Shown here one piece after another: positions 34,265 to 45,058 of a DNA stretch of 64,000 nt. The stretch is taken from assembly GCF_004211145.1 (NCBI RefSeq), contig NZ_SEBS01000004.1, positions 1 to 64,000 on the forward strand, in the 5' to 3' direction. Position 1 is the first letter of the stretch. Each line of letters opens with the position of its first letter. This DNA comes from Flavobacterium sp. Its GTDB lineage: Bacteria > Bacteroidota > Bacteroidia > Flavobacteriales > Flavobacteriaceae. A program made the translations under genes and the position numbers. The notes beneath the pieces were generated by a model. That model was given only the letters and a program-made list of their open reading frames with translations. It searched no databases and had not been told where the DNA came from.

Positions 34265-34923
34265 AACATTCCTTCGCGTAAATATCCTTTTTCGACGAGC
34301 TCCGATTTGTTTTGCAAATGGTGGAGTTTTCCGTCTTTCATCAAAATTAAACGCGAACTCACGTCAATGATGTTGCGGTAATTATGATCGGTGATGACAA
34401 TTCCTTTTTCTTGCGATTTTTCGATAATCAGCGCGTTGACTGTTTCAACAAGCTGGGGCGACAATCCGTTGTATGGTTCGTCGAGCAATACGAATTTGGC
34501 CGGATTGAACAGCAATAACCTGATTTCGAGGTAACGTCTTTCGCCCGATGATAAGTTTCCGATTTTCGAGTCGTATATTTTTCCAACCATCGGATCGTCG
34601 CAAAAACGGTCGACCTGCGATTTCTCCAAAGACAAAGCGATCGCCGTTTTTACCGGCAAATGTGCCGGAATGAAATTGTCCTGTTCGAGATAACTTATGT
34701 GTCGATGATAACCGACGACAGGTTCATTGTCAATCTTCAGGAATTTCTGGTCGGCCGAAATCATCCCGAAAATAATGCGCAGCAACGTCGATTTTCCCGA
34801 ACCGTTTCGCCCGAGTAACCCAACGATTTCACCCGTTTTGCAAGTCAGCCAAACGTCAGACAAGATAATTTTCTCTCCGAACCGTTTCTTGACGCTGTCT
34901 ATTTCGAGAATATGTCCTGACAT
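34261..34923 (-). CDS. ABC transporter ATP-binding protein
   Basis: The 220-residue ATPase shows Walker A GLLGRNGSGKST (about 35), a Q-loop (SYLEQDNF), signature LSSGERRYLE and Walker B KFVLLDEPYNGLS, then the H-loop ITDHNYRN. The size and the LSSGERRYLE signature resemble LptB-like and drug/lipid exporters. I chose the internal start MSGHILEID (34923). It overlaps the upstream small membrane-protein gene by 25 bases, so the two probably form one complex. The transported substrate is unknown. Confidence 0.88.
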   Translation of the reverse strand: MSGHILEIDSVKKRFGEKIILSDVWLTCKTGEIVGLLGRNGSGKSTLLRIIFGMISADQKFLKIDNEPVVGYHRHISYLEQDNFIPAHLPVKTAIALSLEKSQVDRFCDDPMVGKIYDSKIGNLSSGERRYLEIRLLLFNPAKFVLLDEPYNGLSPQLVETVNALIIEKSQEKGIVITDHNYRNIIDVSSRLILMKDGKLHHLQNKSELVEKGYLREGMF

Positions 34924-35198
34924 ACGACAAGGATTGTGATTAGGAGAAGATAGACCGTAAAGTTGATGACGAATGACGAAACCCAAAGTTGGGCGCGGCT
35001 CAAGCCATTGTTGCGGTAAAAAACGTATTCATTTTTCGCGCGGACTTCCTTTACGGCCAAACTAAATGCAAACCCGAAGAATAAAAAACTCCCAGCAAAT
35101 CCCGCGATGCCGCCAAAAATCGCCGCCGCAAGTGATATTCCAAGATTCAACAAGACAGTACTCGCGAAGAAAAACCAGACATTCTTGAGTTTCCGCAT
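34899..35198 (-). CDS. Small integral membrane protein, likely partner of the ABC ATPase
   Basis: The 99 residues are largely hydrophobic, with three probable helices: WFFFASTVLLNLGISLAAAI, FAGSFLFFGFAFSLAV and VSSFVINFTVYLLLITILVV, joined by a basic loop (KEVRAKNEYVFYRNNG). There is no signal peptide and no enzymatic motif. Its start shares TGATG with the stop of the AddB-like gene, and its 3' end overlaps the ATPase by 25 bases, so all three are translationally linked. A full ABC permease would be larger, so a further subunit may lie elsewhere. Confidence 0.7.
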   Translation of the reverse strand: MRKLKNVWFFFASTVLLNLGISLAAAIFGGIAGFAGSFLFFGFAFSLAVKEVRAKNEYVFYRNNGLSRAQLWVSSFVINFTVYLLLITILVVCQDIFSK

Positions 35199-37954
35199 CA
35201 GATTATTTTCTCGACAAACGGTTTTTCGGCATCGAGAATTTCGCGCAACAACGCGACCAATTGGCTCTTGTAATTTTCAAAAACCGATGCTCCGATCACG
35301 CTCGTCTTTGCTTCTCCGTCATTATAGATGAATGGCAAAAATCCCGATTTGAGGTTTTTGAACGAGATGATCCCGACCTCGATTTCAGTTCCGTTCGCTT
35401 TTTCCTCGAACATGTAAGCATAAGCCAAAACCTGGATGATCTTGTCGGTTTTGCTTTCGAGGATCAATCCGTTCCAGTCTTTGAGCGTGACATCCCTGGC
35501 TTCGACTTTCCCGGTTTTGTAATCGGTGATGCGGATTTTGTCGTTGCGTCGTTCGATGCGGTCGACATTTCCGCGGATCAAAACCGGATACGGCAGATCC
35601 GGGTGTGAAAGTTCGCGTTCATACGTTTCTTCAAGCGCGATGATCGTGATCTCGTCCCCGTTCGCGATGTCTTCGCGCTCGCGTTTTAGGAAATTCGACA
35701 CGTTTCGTTTGGCGACTTCGAACGCGAGAAGATTTCGGCCTTTCTTGATCTCGCCTTCTTTGTAGACGATCTGGAATTGGCGCAGCACTTCGGCGTCGAG
35801 CTTTTTGAGACAGTCCGCGATGTCCTGTTCGATCAGTATTTTCCCGATGAGCGGACGATACAGATTCTCGAGCGCGCCGTGGATGATCGTACCCAGCGTA
35901 TTGAGCGCAATGGTTTCCTCGACCTCATCGACATCGCTGATGCGCAATATTTTCTTGAAGTAGAAATCGGCGGGATTTCGGATATAACTCGTGAGCGCCG
36001 ACGGTGAAAATCCGGCTTTCGCTATATCTGAAAGACGTTGCATGACGAGTGGCGACTTGGGGATTTCTATCGGTTTGTAGGCCGTCAGCGGAACTTCGGC
36101 GTTTTTGATTTCGTGCGAAAGTTGGTGCTTTGGTTGTTTTTCGACTTCGAGCTGTGTGATGAAACGGCTTTTTTCACCCGCATCCAAGCCTTCGCTTTCA
36201 GTGTTGTACAGCAAATAAATCGTCTTGGCGCGCTGCAGCAAATGATAAAAGTGATACGTGTAGATCGCGTCTTTTTCCTTGAACGTCGGCAATCCGAGTT
36301 CGCGTTTTACATCGTACGGAATAAATGAATTGGACGACTTGCCCGCGGGAAAATTCCCCTCGTTCATCGACGTTACGATCACCGTATCGAAATCGAGCAC
36401 GCGGCTTTCGAGCACGCCCATAATCTGCAGTCCTTCGAGAGGTTCGCCTTCAAACGAGACTTCGGCCAGATCCACGACTTGTTTGTAGATCGCCTGAAGC
36501 GTTTCCATCGATTCGGTTTGGGAATGTCGCGAATAATGCGAGATCAGTTTGTTGATGACTTTGAAAACAGCGTACAGGAACGCCTTGGCGACTTTCTCTT
36601 CCTGATTGTCGTTGCCGAGTCTGGATTTGATGTACAGCAAGACATCGGACACGGTCTTAAGCGCCTCCAACGGACCCTTGTCCCACTTTTCAAACAACGA
36701 GGCAAACAACTTCGACGGATTGGCTGCGCGCTCCAACAGACGCTGTTGCGTAATGAACGAATAATTGTTGCGATTGATCAGCGAAACGATTTCCTGGGCG
36801 TTCGCATAGGGTTCGATCAATGGATGCGAAAGGATGTCGAGTACGTCCTTGTAATAAAAAACGTAACTGGACGCGTTCCTTGCCAAAGCGTTAATATGGG
36901 TTCGGAAAAGCTTCGCAACGAGAATTTGGGCGGGATTGTTCTTGGCCGAATAACCCATCGTGATATTTAGCGCATCGACGCTCGACGGCAACGCATACAG
37001 CAGCGGCGTGAGCAGACTTTCTTCTCCGAGCACGATGGCGGTTTTTTCGAGATTCGGATTTGATTGGATGTGCTTTTCGATAAGCGTTCCTGCGATTTTG
37101 GCTTGTCCGATAGTCTTTGGCGTTCCGATTACATGAATTTGCTTTTCAGACGCGAAATCGTCGGCGATCCAATTGAACGGCCGGCTTCGGTAATATTTCC
37201 AATCCTGTTTGAAACGTCGGATAAAAAGCCCGGCATCGTGCTGCTCGTCTTTTAGAAACACCGAATCGATATCCCAAAAAATTTCGGCAATGTCGTGGGC
37301 GAGTAATTGTTGGATGATTTTTTCCTCGGCGGCATTGAGCGCATTGAAACCAGCGAATATGAATTTTTGGTCTTGCACCGACGAAACGAAATGTTCGATG
37401 TTCGCGACGGCTTCGCGGTAGATCAATCCTTGGTAACCGACGCCTTTCTGCAGTAAAGCTTCGTAAAGGCGCGTATAATATTCGGGCAGTTTTTCCCAGA
37501 ATTTTAGATAGTTGGAAATCATTTCGGTGCGTTGCTCGAGATCGACCGACCAATGTTTGATGTCTTCGATGTCTTTGAGATACGCCAGGACGCGCAAAGG
37601 CTCAAGCAGATACCTGTCGATTTCATTGAAATCCTGTAGCAATACTTTGCCCCAATTCGCAAAAAGTTCGAAGTCCTGAGGCTCGCCGGGATTCGCCTCG
37701 AGATACACATCGTAGAAGAGGAACAACAATTCGATGTTATCGATGGTTCGAATTCCCGCAACATCCTGGATGAAATCCTCGATACTGATGATGTTGGGCG
37801 CGAAGACGTTTCCCGTTATTTGCTGCCGCAAGGCTTCGAGTAGGAAAACGCGTGCCCGCCGGTTGGGTAAGATTACGGTGACGTTTGAAAAATCGGCTTG
37901 ATGTCGCGCGACCAATTCCTGCGCCAGTCGGTCAAGAAAACTGGTTTTGCTCAT
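35198..37954 (-). CDS. AddB-like PD-(D/E)XK nuclease-helicase
   Basis: At 918 residues this protein has the design of AddB: an N-terminal UvrD-like helicase domain without a proper Walker A (ILPNRRARVF instead of GxxGxGKT), and a C-terminal PD-(D/E)XK nuclease. The nuclease motif is seen as IRGNVDRIERRNDKIRITDYKTGKVEARD (cited in part), with the catalytic Asp and the DYK pair. With the AddA-like protein encoded at 40765-43908 it should process double-strand breaks for RecA loading. Here the two genes are separated by ompA and kbl, whereas addA and addB are usually adjacent. The C-terminal Cys quartet of the Fe-S form is not visible. Confidence 0.85.
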   Translation of the reverse strand: MSKTSFLDRLAQELVARHQADFSNVTVILPNRRARVFLLEALRQQITGNVFAPNIISIEDFIQDVAGIRTIDNIELLFLFYDVYLEANPGEPQDFELFANWGKVLLQDFNEIDRYLLEPLRVLAYLKDIEDIKHWSVDLEQRTEMISNYLKFWEKLPEYYTRLYEALLQKGVGYQGLIYREAVANIEHFVSSVQDQKFIFAGFNALNAAEEKIIQQLLAHDIAEIFWDIDSVFLKDEQHDAGLFIRRFKQDWKYYRSRPFNWIADDFASEKQIHVIGTPKTIGQAKIAGTLIEKHIQSNPNLEKTAIVLGEESLLTPLLYALPSSVDALNITMGYSAKNNPAQILVAKLFRTHINALARNASSYVFYYKDVLDILSHPLIEPYANAQEIVSLINRNNYSFITQQRLLERAANPSKLFASLFEKWDKGPLEALKTVSDVLLYIKSRLGNDNQEEKVAKAFLYAVFKVINKLISHYSRHSQTESMETLQAIYKQVVDLAEVSFEGEPLEGLQIMGVLESRVLDFDTVIVTSMNEGNFPAGKSSNSFIPYDVKRELGLPTFKEKDAIYTYHFYHLLQRAKTIYLLYNTESEGLDAGEKSRFITQLEVEKQPKHQLSHEIKNAEVPLTAYKPIEIPKSPLVMQRLSDIAKAGFSPSALTSYIRNPADFYFKKILRISDVDEVEETIALNTLGTIIHGALENLYRPLIGKILIEQDIADCLKKLDAEVLRQFQIVYKEGEIKKGRNLLAFEVAKRNVSNFLKREREDIANGDEITIIALEETYERELSHPDLPYPVLIRGNVDRIERRNDKIRITDYKTGKVEARDVTLKDWNGLILESKTDKIIQVLAYAYMFEEKANGTEIEVGIISFKNLKSGFLPFIYNDGEAKTSVIGASVFENYKSQLVALLREILDAEKPFVEKII

Positions 37955-37961
37955 TTTGTAA

Positions 37962-37997
37962 AAATAAAAAAAACGCCCCGATTTCTCGAGGCGTTCT
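37962..37997 (-). terminator. Terminator after ompA
   Basis: AACGCC (37972-37977) and GGCGTT (37990-37995) with further pairing CCG/CGA inside form the hairpin. On the minus strand it is followed by TTTTTTTTATTTTT. Confidence 0.85.
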
Positions 37998-38017
37998 TTG
38001 TATTAAGATGGGTGAAA

Positions 38018-39436
38018 TTATTCTTTGATCAATTTCACTTCAACTCGTCTGTTTTGCGCTTTACCTTTTGCAGTCTTGTTAGACGCGATCGGCTTAGTTT
38101 CACCGAAACCTGCAGATTGCAATCTGTCAGTTCCGATTCCTTGCTCGATTAGGTAGGTTTTAACAGCAGCTGCACGGTTTTCAGACAATGTCTGGTTCAA
38201 TGCGTTGCTACCATCGCTATCAGTGTGTCCTTCCAAAAGGAATTTAGACGCTGGGTATTCTTTCAAGATAGCAGCCATGTTCTGAAGAACTGGGTATGTT
38301 TGTTCTTTGAAAGTCGATTTACCACTGTTGAACAAGATAGTTCTAGCGTACTCGTTCAATTTCTTGATTTGCTCTTCAGTGATTTCAGGACATCCGTTGT
38401 TAGCAACTGTTCCTTTAACTGATGGGCAACGATCGTCTTTGTCTAGTACTCCGTCTCCGTCAGTATCTGGCCATGGACAACCACCGTTTTCTTTAGGACC
38501 TTTAACGTCTGGACATTTGTCTTGTTTGTCAGTGATTCCGTCTCCGTCAGCATCTGGACATCCGTTAAGAGCTTTCAAACCAGCAACATCTGGACAAGCG
38601 TCATCTTTATCGCGGATACCGTCTCCGTCAGTATCAGGACATCCACGGAACTCAGCAGTACCAGGTTGGTCAATACAATCGTCTTCTTTATCTTGGATTC
38701 CGTCTCCATCAGTGTCAGGACATCCTTGGAATTGTGGCAAACCTGCAACTTCCGGACAAGCATCATCTTTGTCGTAGATTCCGTCTCCGTCAGTATCTTT
38801 ACCTCCGAATTTGAAAGTAAGACCTGCAAAGTGCTGCATGTGTGAAGGGAAAACATTTCTGTCGTCTTCGAAAGAGTGCTTGTAAGTAGATTGGAACGTC
38901 AAACCAACTTGTTCAACAACCCAAAACGTAACTCCAACACCTCCGTTTACTGTTCCGTTGTTCTCGTCGCCCAACCAAGTGTAACCTCCACCAACGTGTA
39001 GGTATGGATCGAACCACTTAGATTTCAACAAGTTCATGAAGCTATACTTGATAACTCCATCAACAGCGTAATACTTCAAATCACCAGGATTCGATACTTC
39101 GTAATCATCGATTCCAGTTGCGCCTTCACCTCTTCTACTAACGAACTTGTCGATTTTGTTGAGTGATCCTGTCACACCGAAAGTGAATCCGCTTCCGATA
39201 TGTCTTGATACGTTAAGGTAAGACACAGATGGGATGATGTTCCAGTTGTCTTTAGCATTAAAATACTCTGAGAACTGGTCTTCTAATTTAGATGCGGCGC
39301 TAAAACGCGTGTCAACGGCGTTCGCACCAAACGATACTGCCCACGGGTTGTCGCTGTCCTGAGCCTGCGTGCTCAAGCCAAACAACATCACTGCCGCGGC
39401 AAAAACTTTGTTAAGATGTTTCATACTAGATTTCAT
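38018..39436 (-). CDS. OmpA-family outer membrane protein with thrombospondin type 3 repeats
   Basis: The 472 residues comprise a signal peptide ([19 protein letters not shown]), an eight-strand beta-barrel-like N-terminal part (about 30-215), about five calcium-binding thrombospondin type 3 repeats (DTDGDGIxDKxDxCP, about 215-345) and an OmpA C-terminal peptidoglycan-binding domain (about 355-470, [26 protein letters not shown]). It links the outer membrane to the cell wall and is typically very abundant. Its codon choice (many ACT, GCT, CCA codons) differs from that of neighbouring genes, as expected for a highly expressed gene. It has a full-consensus promoter and its own terminator. The first 30 residues allow a second start at 39424. 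Confidence 0.95.
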   Translation of the reverse strand: MKSSMKHLNKVFAAAVMLFGLSTQAQDSDNPWAVSFGANAVDTRFSAASKLEDQFSEYFNAKDNWNIIPSVSYLNVSRHIGSGFTFGVTGSLNKIDKFVSRRGEGATGIDDYEVSNPGDLKYYAVDGVIKYSFMNLLKSKWFDPYLHVGGGYTWLGDENNGTVNGGVGVTFWVVEQVGLTFQSTYKHSFEDDRNVFPSHMQHFAGLTFKFGGKDTDGDGIYDKDDACPEVAGLPQFQGCPDTDGDGIQDKEDDCIDQPGTAEFRGCPDTDGDGIRDKDDACPDVAGLKALNGCPDADGDGITDKQDKCPDVKGPKENGGCPWPDTDGDGVLDKDDRCPSVKGTVANNGCPEITEEQIKKLNEYARTILFNSGKSTFKEQTYPVLQNMAAILKEYPASKFLLEGHTDSDGSNALNQTLSENRAAAVKTYLIEQGIGTDRLQSAGFGETKPIASNKTAKGKAQNRRVEVKLIKE

Positions 39437-39460
39437 TTTTAGTTACAAAAGTTATTAGAA

Positions 39461-39490
39461 CAAATGTAATCCGTCTTTTTTTAACAGCAA
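39461..39490 (-). promoter_or_regulatory. Promoter of ompA
   Basis: On the minus strand TTG (39490-39488, part of TTTG) is followed after 19 bases by TACATTTG (39468-39461). Both elements match the Bacteroidota consensus, about 25 bases before the start codon. Confidence 0.8.
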
Positions 39491-39533
39491 AGACAAATGT
39501 TAAAAAAATAACATAACGTTAAGATTGATTTCT

Positions 39534-40724
39534 TCAGATGATTTGCAATGTTTTTCCTACCTCGGTGAACGCGGATATCGCTTTATCGAGATGTTCCTGA
39601 GTGTGCGCAGCCGAGAGCTGGACACGGATTCGCGCTTTTTCCTTGGGTACGACAGGGAAGAAAAATCCTATTACGTAAATTCCTTTTTTGAGCAACTCGT
39701 TGGCCATATTTTGGGACAGTTTCGCATCGTATAGCATGACCGGAACGATGGCCGAATCACCATCGATGAAGTCAAATCCCGCCTTTTTCATGCCCGCTTT
39801 AAAATAATTCGTATTCCATTCTAGCTTGTCGCGCAACGTCGTGTCTTTCTTCAACAATTCAAAAACCTTGATCGAAGCACCGACGATTGCGGGCGCCAAC
39901 GAATTCGAAAACAAATACGGGCGCGAACGCTGACGCAGTAATTCGATGATCTCTTTTTTACCCGTCGTATAACCGCCCATCGCGCCGCCAAGCGCCTTTC
40001 CAAGCGTTCCCGTGATGATGTCGACTCTTCCCATGACGCCTTTGGCCTCGGGCGTTCCTTTTCCTGTTTTGCCGATGAATCCCGCCGCGTGGCATTCGTC
40101 TATCATGACCATCGCATCGTATTTGTCGGCGAGGTCGCAAATTTTGTCGAGTGGCGCGACGAGTCCGTCCATCGAAAAAACACCGTCGGTCACGATCAAT
40201 TTGAAACGCGCTCCGGCCTCGCTGGCTTTTATTAACTGTTGTTCAAGATCGGCCATGTCGCTGTTCTCGTAACGGTAGCGCATCGCCTTGCACAAACGCA
40301 CGCCGTCGATGATCGAAGCGTGGTTCAAGCTGTCGGAAATGATCGCGTCCTGCTCGTTCAAAAGCGGCTCGAAAACGCCTCCGTTCGCATCGAAAGCCGC
40401 GGCATATAAGATCGTATCTTCGGTCCCGTAAAATTCGGCGATCGTTTTTTCAAGCGTCTTGTGAATGTCCTGCGTTCCGCAAATGAATCGCACCGACGAC
40501 ATCCCGAAACCGTGCGTATCCAACGTGTCTTTCGCCGCCTGGATCACTTCAGGATGAGACGACAAACCCAAGTAATTGTTCGCGCAAAAATTGAGCACCG
40601 TTTCGCCGTTCACAGTGATTTCAGCACCTTGAGCCGACGTGATCACGCGTTCTTTTTTAAACAATCCGTTGTCCTCGATCGCCTGCAGTTCGTTTTGAAG
40701 ATGTTCCTTGATTTTTCCGTACAT
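39534..40724 (-). CDS. kbl: 2-amino-3-ketobutyrate CoA ligase / glycine C-acetyltransferase
   Basis: Kbl splits 2-amino-3-oxobutyrate with CoA into glycine and acetyl-CoA in threonine breakdown. It belongs to the alpha-oxoamine synthase family of PLP enzymes. The 396 residues show [16 protein letters not shown] at the N-terminus, the [15 protein letters not shown] block, DECHAAGF for the cofactor-binding Asp, and the PLP Lys in [14 protein letters not shown] (about 245). Length is exactly that of the family. No threonine dehydrogenase gene is adjacent. A TACATTTG promoter element lies about 45 bases upstream of the start, overlapping the end of the AddA-like gene. Confidence 0.94.
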   Translation of the reverse strand: MYGKIKEHLQNELQAIEDNGLFKKERVITSAQGAEITVNGETVLNFCANNYLGLSSHPEVIQAAKDTLDTHGFGMSSVRFICGTQDIHKTLEKTIAEFYGTEDTILYAAAFDANGGVFEPLLNEQDAIISDSLNHASIIDGVRLCKAMRYRYENSDMADLEQQLIKASEAGARFKLIVTDGVFSMDGLVAPLDKICDLADKYDAMVMIDECHAAGFIGKTGKGTPEAKGVMGRVDIITGTLGKALGGAMGGYTTGKKEIIELLRQRSRPYLFSNSLAPAIVGASIKVFELLKKDTTLRDKLEWNTNYFKAGMKKAGFDFIDGDSAIVPVMLYDAKLSQNMANELLKKGIYVIGFFFPVVPKEKARIRVQLSAAHTQEHLDKAISAFTEVGKTLQII

Positions 40725-40764
40725 AATGTGTTGTATTTCTATTGTAGTGTAGTTGAATTTCGTC

Positions 40765-43700
40765 TTACAAATGTATCACATTTAAATCTTGGCCTGTGTA
40801 GACAAGCACTTTTTTGGACACTTTGTAACCCATATTTTCAATCGCCTCAGCGTAGGTTTCGAGCTGTTTCACGTATTTCGAATTATGGCTTCCCGTCTTG
40901 TAATCAAGCAAATAAACTTCATTATTTCGCGCCAAAACCATGCGGTCGGGTTTGATGATGCCCGATTGTTGTCGGATGATCGTCTGCTCGTTCAAAATCC
41001 GATTGTCTTCACTGAAAAATCCGACCAGATCCGAATGCGACACGATATCAAGAAGCGTTCGCGTAACGGTTTCCTTTTGCAAATCGGTGATCAAACCATT
41101 CTCGATTGCTTTCTCGATCGCGAGCTCGATATCCGATTCGGTTCTCACCATCGACAATATCTCATGGATCGTATTGCCGTACTCGATCGCTTCCTGCTGT
41201 TTCGAGCCCCACATGAGCGATTCGCGCTGGGCGATCTTTATGCTTGACATCTGCAGCGGTTCGGCGACCGACGTTATGAATTCGGGTTCGCCCAAATCAG
41301 GTTTGTCTTTCGATAATTTCGTCGGATTCCCGAAGTCGTACGAGAAAACGTTTCGGTCAAAAACACCTTTCGTCTCAAGGAAATTCACGAAAAACGTCGA
41401 CATGTTGTTCTGTTGTGGTTCTCCGTTCTTCGTGAAATTCATGGCCGAAATCACATACAATTGTTCCTCGGCACGCGTCAACGCGACATAAAGCACGTTG
41501 ATGTTGTCGAGCAATTCTTCTTGTTTCTTCTGCTGATAAACCTGGGCGGCCTTTTCCCCGAAACCTTCTACCGAACTGTTGTTGTCGATGAGCACTTTCG
41601 GCAATTCCAAAACCGCATCGTCAATGTCGAGCCAGAGTTTGTCTTTTGGTTTCCGACTGTATTCTTCCTCGGCGAACGGCATGATCACGACGGGAAACTC
41701 AAGCCCTTTCGACTTGTGGATCGTCATGATCCGGACGGCGTTTTTCCCCTCGGGCGACGGAATGCTGAACTTGTGCGAATTCGTCTCCCAATAATTCAAA
41801 AAGTCCGAAATCCCAGCCTGTGTTCGGATGTCGCGCTCCAGAACGATGTCGAGAAAATATTGAACGTACGCGTTATTCTCGACGATGAACTTTGAAATGA
41901 TCGTCTCAACGGCTTCATACAACGACTTTTTGCGGATGCCCGAAAACGAAACCCCAAGCCCGAAACCTTCAAGCCATGTACAAAACTCATTTTCATCGCG
42001 TCTTTCCATTCCCGCGGCGATAAAATCGTGAAGCGGAAACACATCTTGTGAATTATCGGCGAGATAATGTAAGAAAAGCGCTTTCGATTGGGCGTCGTTG
42101 CTGTTTTTTAGATAACGCAGCAGGTTGATGATGAACCGAACTTCAGTCGCCGCCGCAATCTGCAAGGTTTCCGATGACAACAGTGGAATCTCGTTCTCGG
42201 TCAAATGATTCGCCACCATGATTCCCTGATCGCGTTTTCGCGTCAAGATCGCAATGTCGCTGTACTTGAAACCTTGCGCGAGCGCTTTTTGGATGGTCGA
42301 AAATGTCGCGTGTAAATGTTGTTCCGCCTTTTTGGGCGCGTCTTCATCGTCTTCCCCGGTCGGCGGTAAAAACGAGATGTTTACGTAACCGCCGGCTTTC
42401 GATGTCGTGTTCTGCCTGCTTTGTTTCTCGTACAATTCCTTGTAATCGACGTGAGCGAATTCGTTGGCGATAAACTCGAAAAAATCGTTGTTGAAATGGA
42501 TGACTTCTGAATAACTGCGCCAGTTCGTATCGAGTTTCGACATTTGCCAATCGACATTTACGAACGGAGTTCCGCCTTTTCCAAGCGCGATGAATTGTTC
42601 CGCTTTTCCGCCTCGCCAACGGTAGATCGATTGTTTCGGGTCGCCTACGATCATGAGCGTTCCCTTTATCCCGAATTCGTCTTGTCCCGACAACGCGTTC
42701 CCGATAAGCGGAATCAGGTTTTTCCACTGCATTTCGCTCGTGTCCTGAAACTCGTCTATGAAATAATGCCGATAACGCTCACCCAAACGTTCGTAGATGA
42801 ACGGCGCGGGCTGGTTTTGGATTTCGCGGTGAATGATCGCATTAAATTCGGAAATCGACAAGATGTTCTGTTCGGTTTGGATGCGTGCGAGTTCGTTGTT
42901 TACGGTATTGAGCAACGACAAAGGCGTGATGTTTTTCAAGAACGCCAGATACATGTCGCGTTTGCCATAATTCGCATAGATGTTCTTGAGCGTTTGCAAG
43001 AGTTCGGGCAGCAGCGATTCGATCAGGTCGCGATCGCGGGCCGCTTTATTGATGCGGACGTCGTCAAATTCGTGGTACTTTTTATTCTTCGGGCTGAATT
43101 TTCCTTCGGTGATTCCCTGCAGGTGTTTCGGAAAATGTCCCGCCGAGAAAGACGTTAAGTCAATTCCGTTCGACTCCAACATTCCCAACGCAGTCTGCGC
43201 CAGAACTTGGTTTTCCGATTCGATCGCATTGCTGACTTCGCCGAGTTTATCCTTGAGCATCATAAATTCGGGAATAGACTTCTCGCTTAGATGTGCGATT
43301 TCGCTGCGATGGTTTTCGTTCAACGCCAAACGCCCGGTTTCGAGGATTTCGCGTGAAATGTCCCAGGATTTGTCGTCGTCGGTTTTTTCCATCGTGAAAT
43401 CGACGAGCAGTTTGGTGAGCGTCTCGTCTTCGCCGGCTTGTGCGATGATGGCGTCGACGGCTTCGGTCAAAAGATTCTCGGTATCGAGCGAGACTTCGAA
43501 CGTCATCGGCAGATTCAGATCGCGCGCGAAAGCCCGGATGACTTTGTGCGTGAACTTATCGATAGTCGAAATGTCGAAGGCCGCGTAATTGTGGATGATG
43601 TGCCGAATGATCGCTTTCGCCTTGAGTTTGATGTCGGGCACTGAAAGTTTGATTTCGCCCGACAGATCGCGCATTAGGCTTTCCCCTTTCTCCGACGTCG

Positions 43701-43908
43701 AATCGCTCGCGAAATCAGACAAGCTCGACACGATGCGGCTTTTCATCTCGTGCACCGCTTTGTTCGTGAACGTGATCGCGAGGATGTTTCGGTACGCGTC
43801 GGGTTTCGGCGAACTCAGGATGATTTTGAGATATTCCTTGACGAGCGTGTAGGTTTTCCCGGATCCGGCCGATGCGTCGTAGATGGAAAATGAAATCGTA
43901 TCGCTCAT
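40765..43908 (-). CDS. AddA/RecB-like UvrD helicase-nuclease
   Basis: This 1047-residue protein has a UvrD superfamily helicase body: Walker [16 protein letters not shown] near residue 12, [10 protein letters not shown], Walker [33 protein letters not shown], and motif [14 protein letters not shown] near 805. The C-terminus is a PD-(D/E)XK nuclease (about 900-1040): [16 protein letters not shown] and QLETYAEAI. It is the expected partner of the AddB-like protein encoded at 35198-37954. The 3' end contains the promoter element of kbl. The order addA-like, kbl, ompA, addB-like is unusual. Confidence 0.92.
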   Translation of the reverse strand: MSDTISFSIYDASAGSGKTYTLVKEYLKIILSSPKPDAYRNILAITFTNKAVHEMKSRIVSSLSDFASDSTSEKGESLMRDLSGEIKLSVPDIKLKAKAIIRHIIHNYAAFDISTIDKFTHKVIRAFARDLNLPMTFEVSLDTENLLTEAVDAIIAQAGEDETLTKLLVDFTMEKTDDDKSWDISREILETGRLALNENHRSEIAHLSEKSIPEFMMLKDKLGEVSNAIESENQVLAQTALGMLESNGIDLTSFSAGHFPKHLQGITEGKFSPKNKKYHEFDDVRINKAARDRDLIESLLPELLQTLKNIYANYGKRDMYLAFLKNITPLSLLNTVNNELARIQTEQNILSISEFNAIIHREIQNQPAPFIYERLGERYRHYFIDEFQDTSEMQWKNLIPLIGNALSGQDEFGIKGTLMIVGDPKQSIYRWRGGKAEQFIALGKGGTPFVNVDWQMSKLDTNWRSYSEVIHFNNDFFEFIANEFAHVDYKELYEKQSRQNTTSKAGGYVNISFLPPTGEDDEDAPKKAEQHLHATFSTIQKALAQGFKYSDIAILTRKRDQGIMVANHLTENEIPLLSSETLQIAAATEVRFIINLLRYLKNSNDAQSKALFLHYLADNSQDVFPLHDFIAAGMERRDENEFCTWLEGFGLGVSFSGIRKKSLYEAVETIISKFIVENNAYVQYFLDIVLERDIRTQAGISDFLNYWETNSHKFSIPSPEGKNAVRIMTIHKSKGLEFPVVIMPFAEEEYSRKPKDKLWLDIDDAVLELPKVLIDNNSSVEGFGEKAAQVYQQKKQEELLDNINVLYVALTRAEEQLYVISAMNFTKNGEPQQNNMSTFFVNFLETKGVFDRNVFSYDFGNPTKLSKDKPDLGEPEFITSVAEPLQMSSIKIAQRESLMWGSKQQEAIEYGNTIHEILSMVRTESDIELAIEKAIENGLITDLQKETVTRTLLDIVSHSDLVGFFSEDNRILNEQTIIRQQSGIIKPDRMVLARNNEVYLLDYKTGSHNSKYVKQLETYAEAIENMGYKVSKKVLVYTGQDLNVIHL
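40768..40775 (-). promoter_or_regulatory. -7 element of the kbl promoter
   Basis: The minus strand reads TACATTTG, an exact TAnnTTTG match, about 45 bases before the kbl start and inside the last codons of the AddA-like gene. No TTG at normal spacing is seen. Confidence 0.45.
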
Positions 43909-43930
43909 TTTTTATTGTTCCTGATTTTTT

Positions 43931-44027
43931 GACACGAAGACATGAAGCCTCGAAGTCACTAAGAAATTAAACATTGATCGCAATAGCAAGAAAACTTTGT
44001 GACTTCATGTCTTCTCGCCTTTGTGTT
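43931..44027. repeat. Inverted arms of reiterated 8-base words upstream of sodA
   Basis: The left arm (43931-43963) reads as GAAGxxxx units (gaagacat, gaagcctc, gaagtcac). The right arm (43995-44027) is its imperfect inverted copy; I counted 24 identical positions of 33. The spacer is about 31 bases. It lies between the divergent AddA-like gene and sodA. Confidence 0.8.
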
Positions 44028-44103
44028 AGCCAGCGCAGCGTAAATCGAGTATTTTTAAATAAATTATAACGGCAGCTAACTTCCATTTCCAAAGTTAAAT
44101 CTT

Positions 44104-44111
44104 TAAATTTG
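44104..44111 (+). promoter_or_regulatory. -7 element of the sodA promoter
   Basis: TAAATTTG fits TAnnTTTG and lies 39 bases before the ATG. A clear -33 TTG is not seen. Confidence 0.5.
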
Positions 44112-44150
44112 AAATGAAATATTTATGAACTATATAAACAACTAGAAATT

Positions 44151-44774
44151 ATGGCATTCGAATTACCGAAGTTACCTTATGCCTATGATGCGCTTGAGCC
44201 GCACATTGACGCGCGCACCATGGAAATTCATCATACCAAACACCACAATGCTTATACGACCAACCTCAACGCTGCGATTCAAGGCACCGATATGGAAGGC
44301 AAGACGATTGAAAATATCCTAATCAACCTCGACAAGAAAAACGCGGCAGTTCGCAACAACGGCGGCGGTTTTTACAACCACAATTTATTCTGGACGATCA
44401 TGAGCCCGAGCGGCGGCGGAAAACCTACGGGTGAACTGGCCGACGCTATCGAGCGCGATTTTGGCTCGTTCGAGGAATTCAAAGCGAAATTCTCTAAAGC
44501 GGGCGCGAGCCAATTCGGTTCAGGATGGGCTTGGCTTTGCGTGCAACCGGGCGGAAAGCTCGAAGTGTGCGGAACGCCTAACCAGGATAATCCATTGATG
44601 CCCGACACAGGCTGCGGCGGAACTCCGATCCTGGGAATGGACGTTTGGGAACACGCGTACTACTTGAATTACCAAAACCGTCGTCCGGATTATATAGAAG
44701 CATTTTTCAATGTGATCAACTGGACCGAGGTTTCAAGACGTTACGCAACTGAAAAGACGAACGATAAGCCGTAA
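44151..44774 (+). CDS. sodA: Fe/Mn superoxide dismutase
   Basis: The 207-residue enzyme converts superoxide to peroxide and oxygen. Metal ligands appear in the standard places: His in [13 protein letters not shown] (about 28), His in FYNHNLFW (about 80), and Asp and His in [15 protein letters not shown] (about 165-170). No signal peptide is present, so it acts in the cytoplasm. The region [22 protein letters not shown] is typical of the family. Whether iron or manganese is used cannot be read from the sequence. The gene is monocistronic, with a strong terminator after it. Confidence 0.95.
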   Translation: MAFELPKLPYAYDALEPHIDARTMEIHHTKHHNAYTTNLNAAIQGTDMEGKTIENILINLDKKNAAVRNNGGGFYNHNLFWTIMSPSGGGKPTGELADAIERDFGSFEEFKAKFSKAGASQFGSGWAWLCVQPGGKLEVCGTPNQDNPLMPDTGCGGTPILGMDVWEHAYYLNYQNRRPDYIEAFFNVINWTEVSRRYATEKTNDKP

Positions 44775-44793
44775 TCCAAAACGGTAAAACGCA

Positions 44794-44828
44794 AAAGCGG
44801 CTGGGAAAATCCTCAGCCGCTTTTTTTA
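44794..44828 (+). terminator. Terminator after sodA
   Basis: AGCGGCTG (44796-44803) and CAGCCGCT (44814-44821) form the stem, followed by TTTTTT. Confidence 0.88.
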
Positions 44829-44895
44829 TATACTTATTGTAACTTTCTTGGTTTTGGGTCGGACTCTTTCTGAAACAAAAATGGTGACCGTTATA

Positions 44896-44930
44896 AAATA
44901 AAAAAGGTGAAATTTCTTTCACCCTTTTTG
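44896..44930 (-). terminator. Second hairpin in the sodA/purF gap, probably the purF-like terminator
   Basis: GGTGAAA (44906-44912) pairs with TTTCACC (44917-44923). On the minus strand the hairpin is followed by TTTTTTATTTT. It works best for transcription coming from the purF-like gene about 130 bases upstream. Confidence 0.65.
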
Positions 44931-44940
44931 CCCCAAATCT

Positions 44941-44970
44941 ACCATAAACTTAACCTACTAATGCTATGGT
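44941..44970. other. Stem-loop carrying the 19-base sequence shared with 3532-3550
   Basis: ACCATA (44941-44946) can pair with TATGGT (44965-44970). The stretch CCATAAACTTAACCTACTA (44942-44960) matches 18 of 19 bases of the sequence on the minus strand at 3550-3532. Both copies lie between convergent genes, next to a terminator. It is not coding as far as I can see. Confidence 0.6.
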
Positions 44971-45058
44971 GATACGAATGTATAGGGTCGATATTCTTTT
45001 AACAAAAAAATTAGTTGAACTACACCAATAATCGATAAAGTGCAACATTTACATCGTT

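Noticed and set aside
38216..38820. Tandem DNA repeats in ompA as a possible mobile or phase-variable repeat
   Set aside because: They encode thrombospondin type 3 repeats, a normal part of this porin family.
44520..44640. Two or three extra cysteines in the SOD metal-domain region
   Set aside because: As far as I recall, related flavobacterial SODs have the same TPNQDNPLM...GCGGTPI pattern, so it is not unusual.
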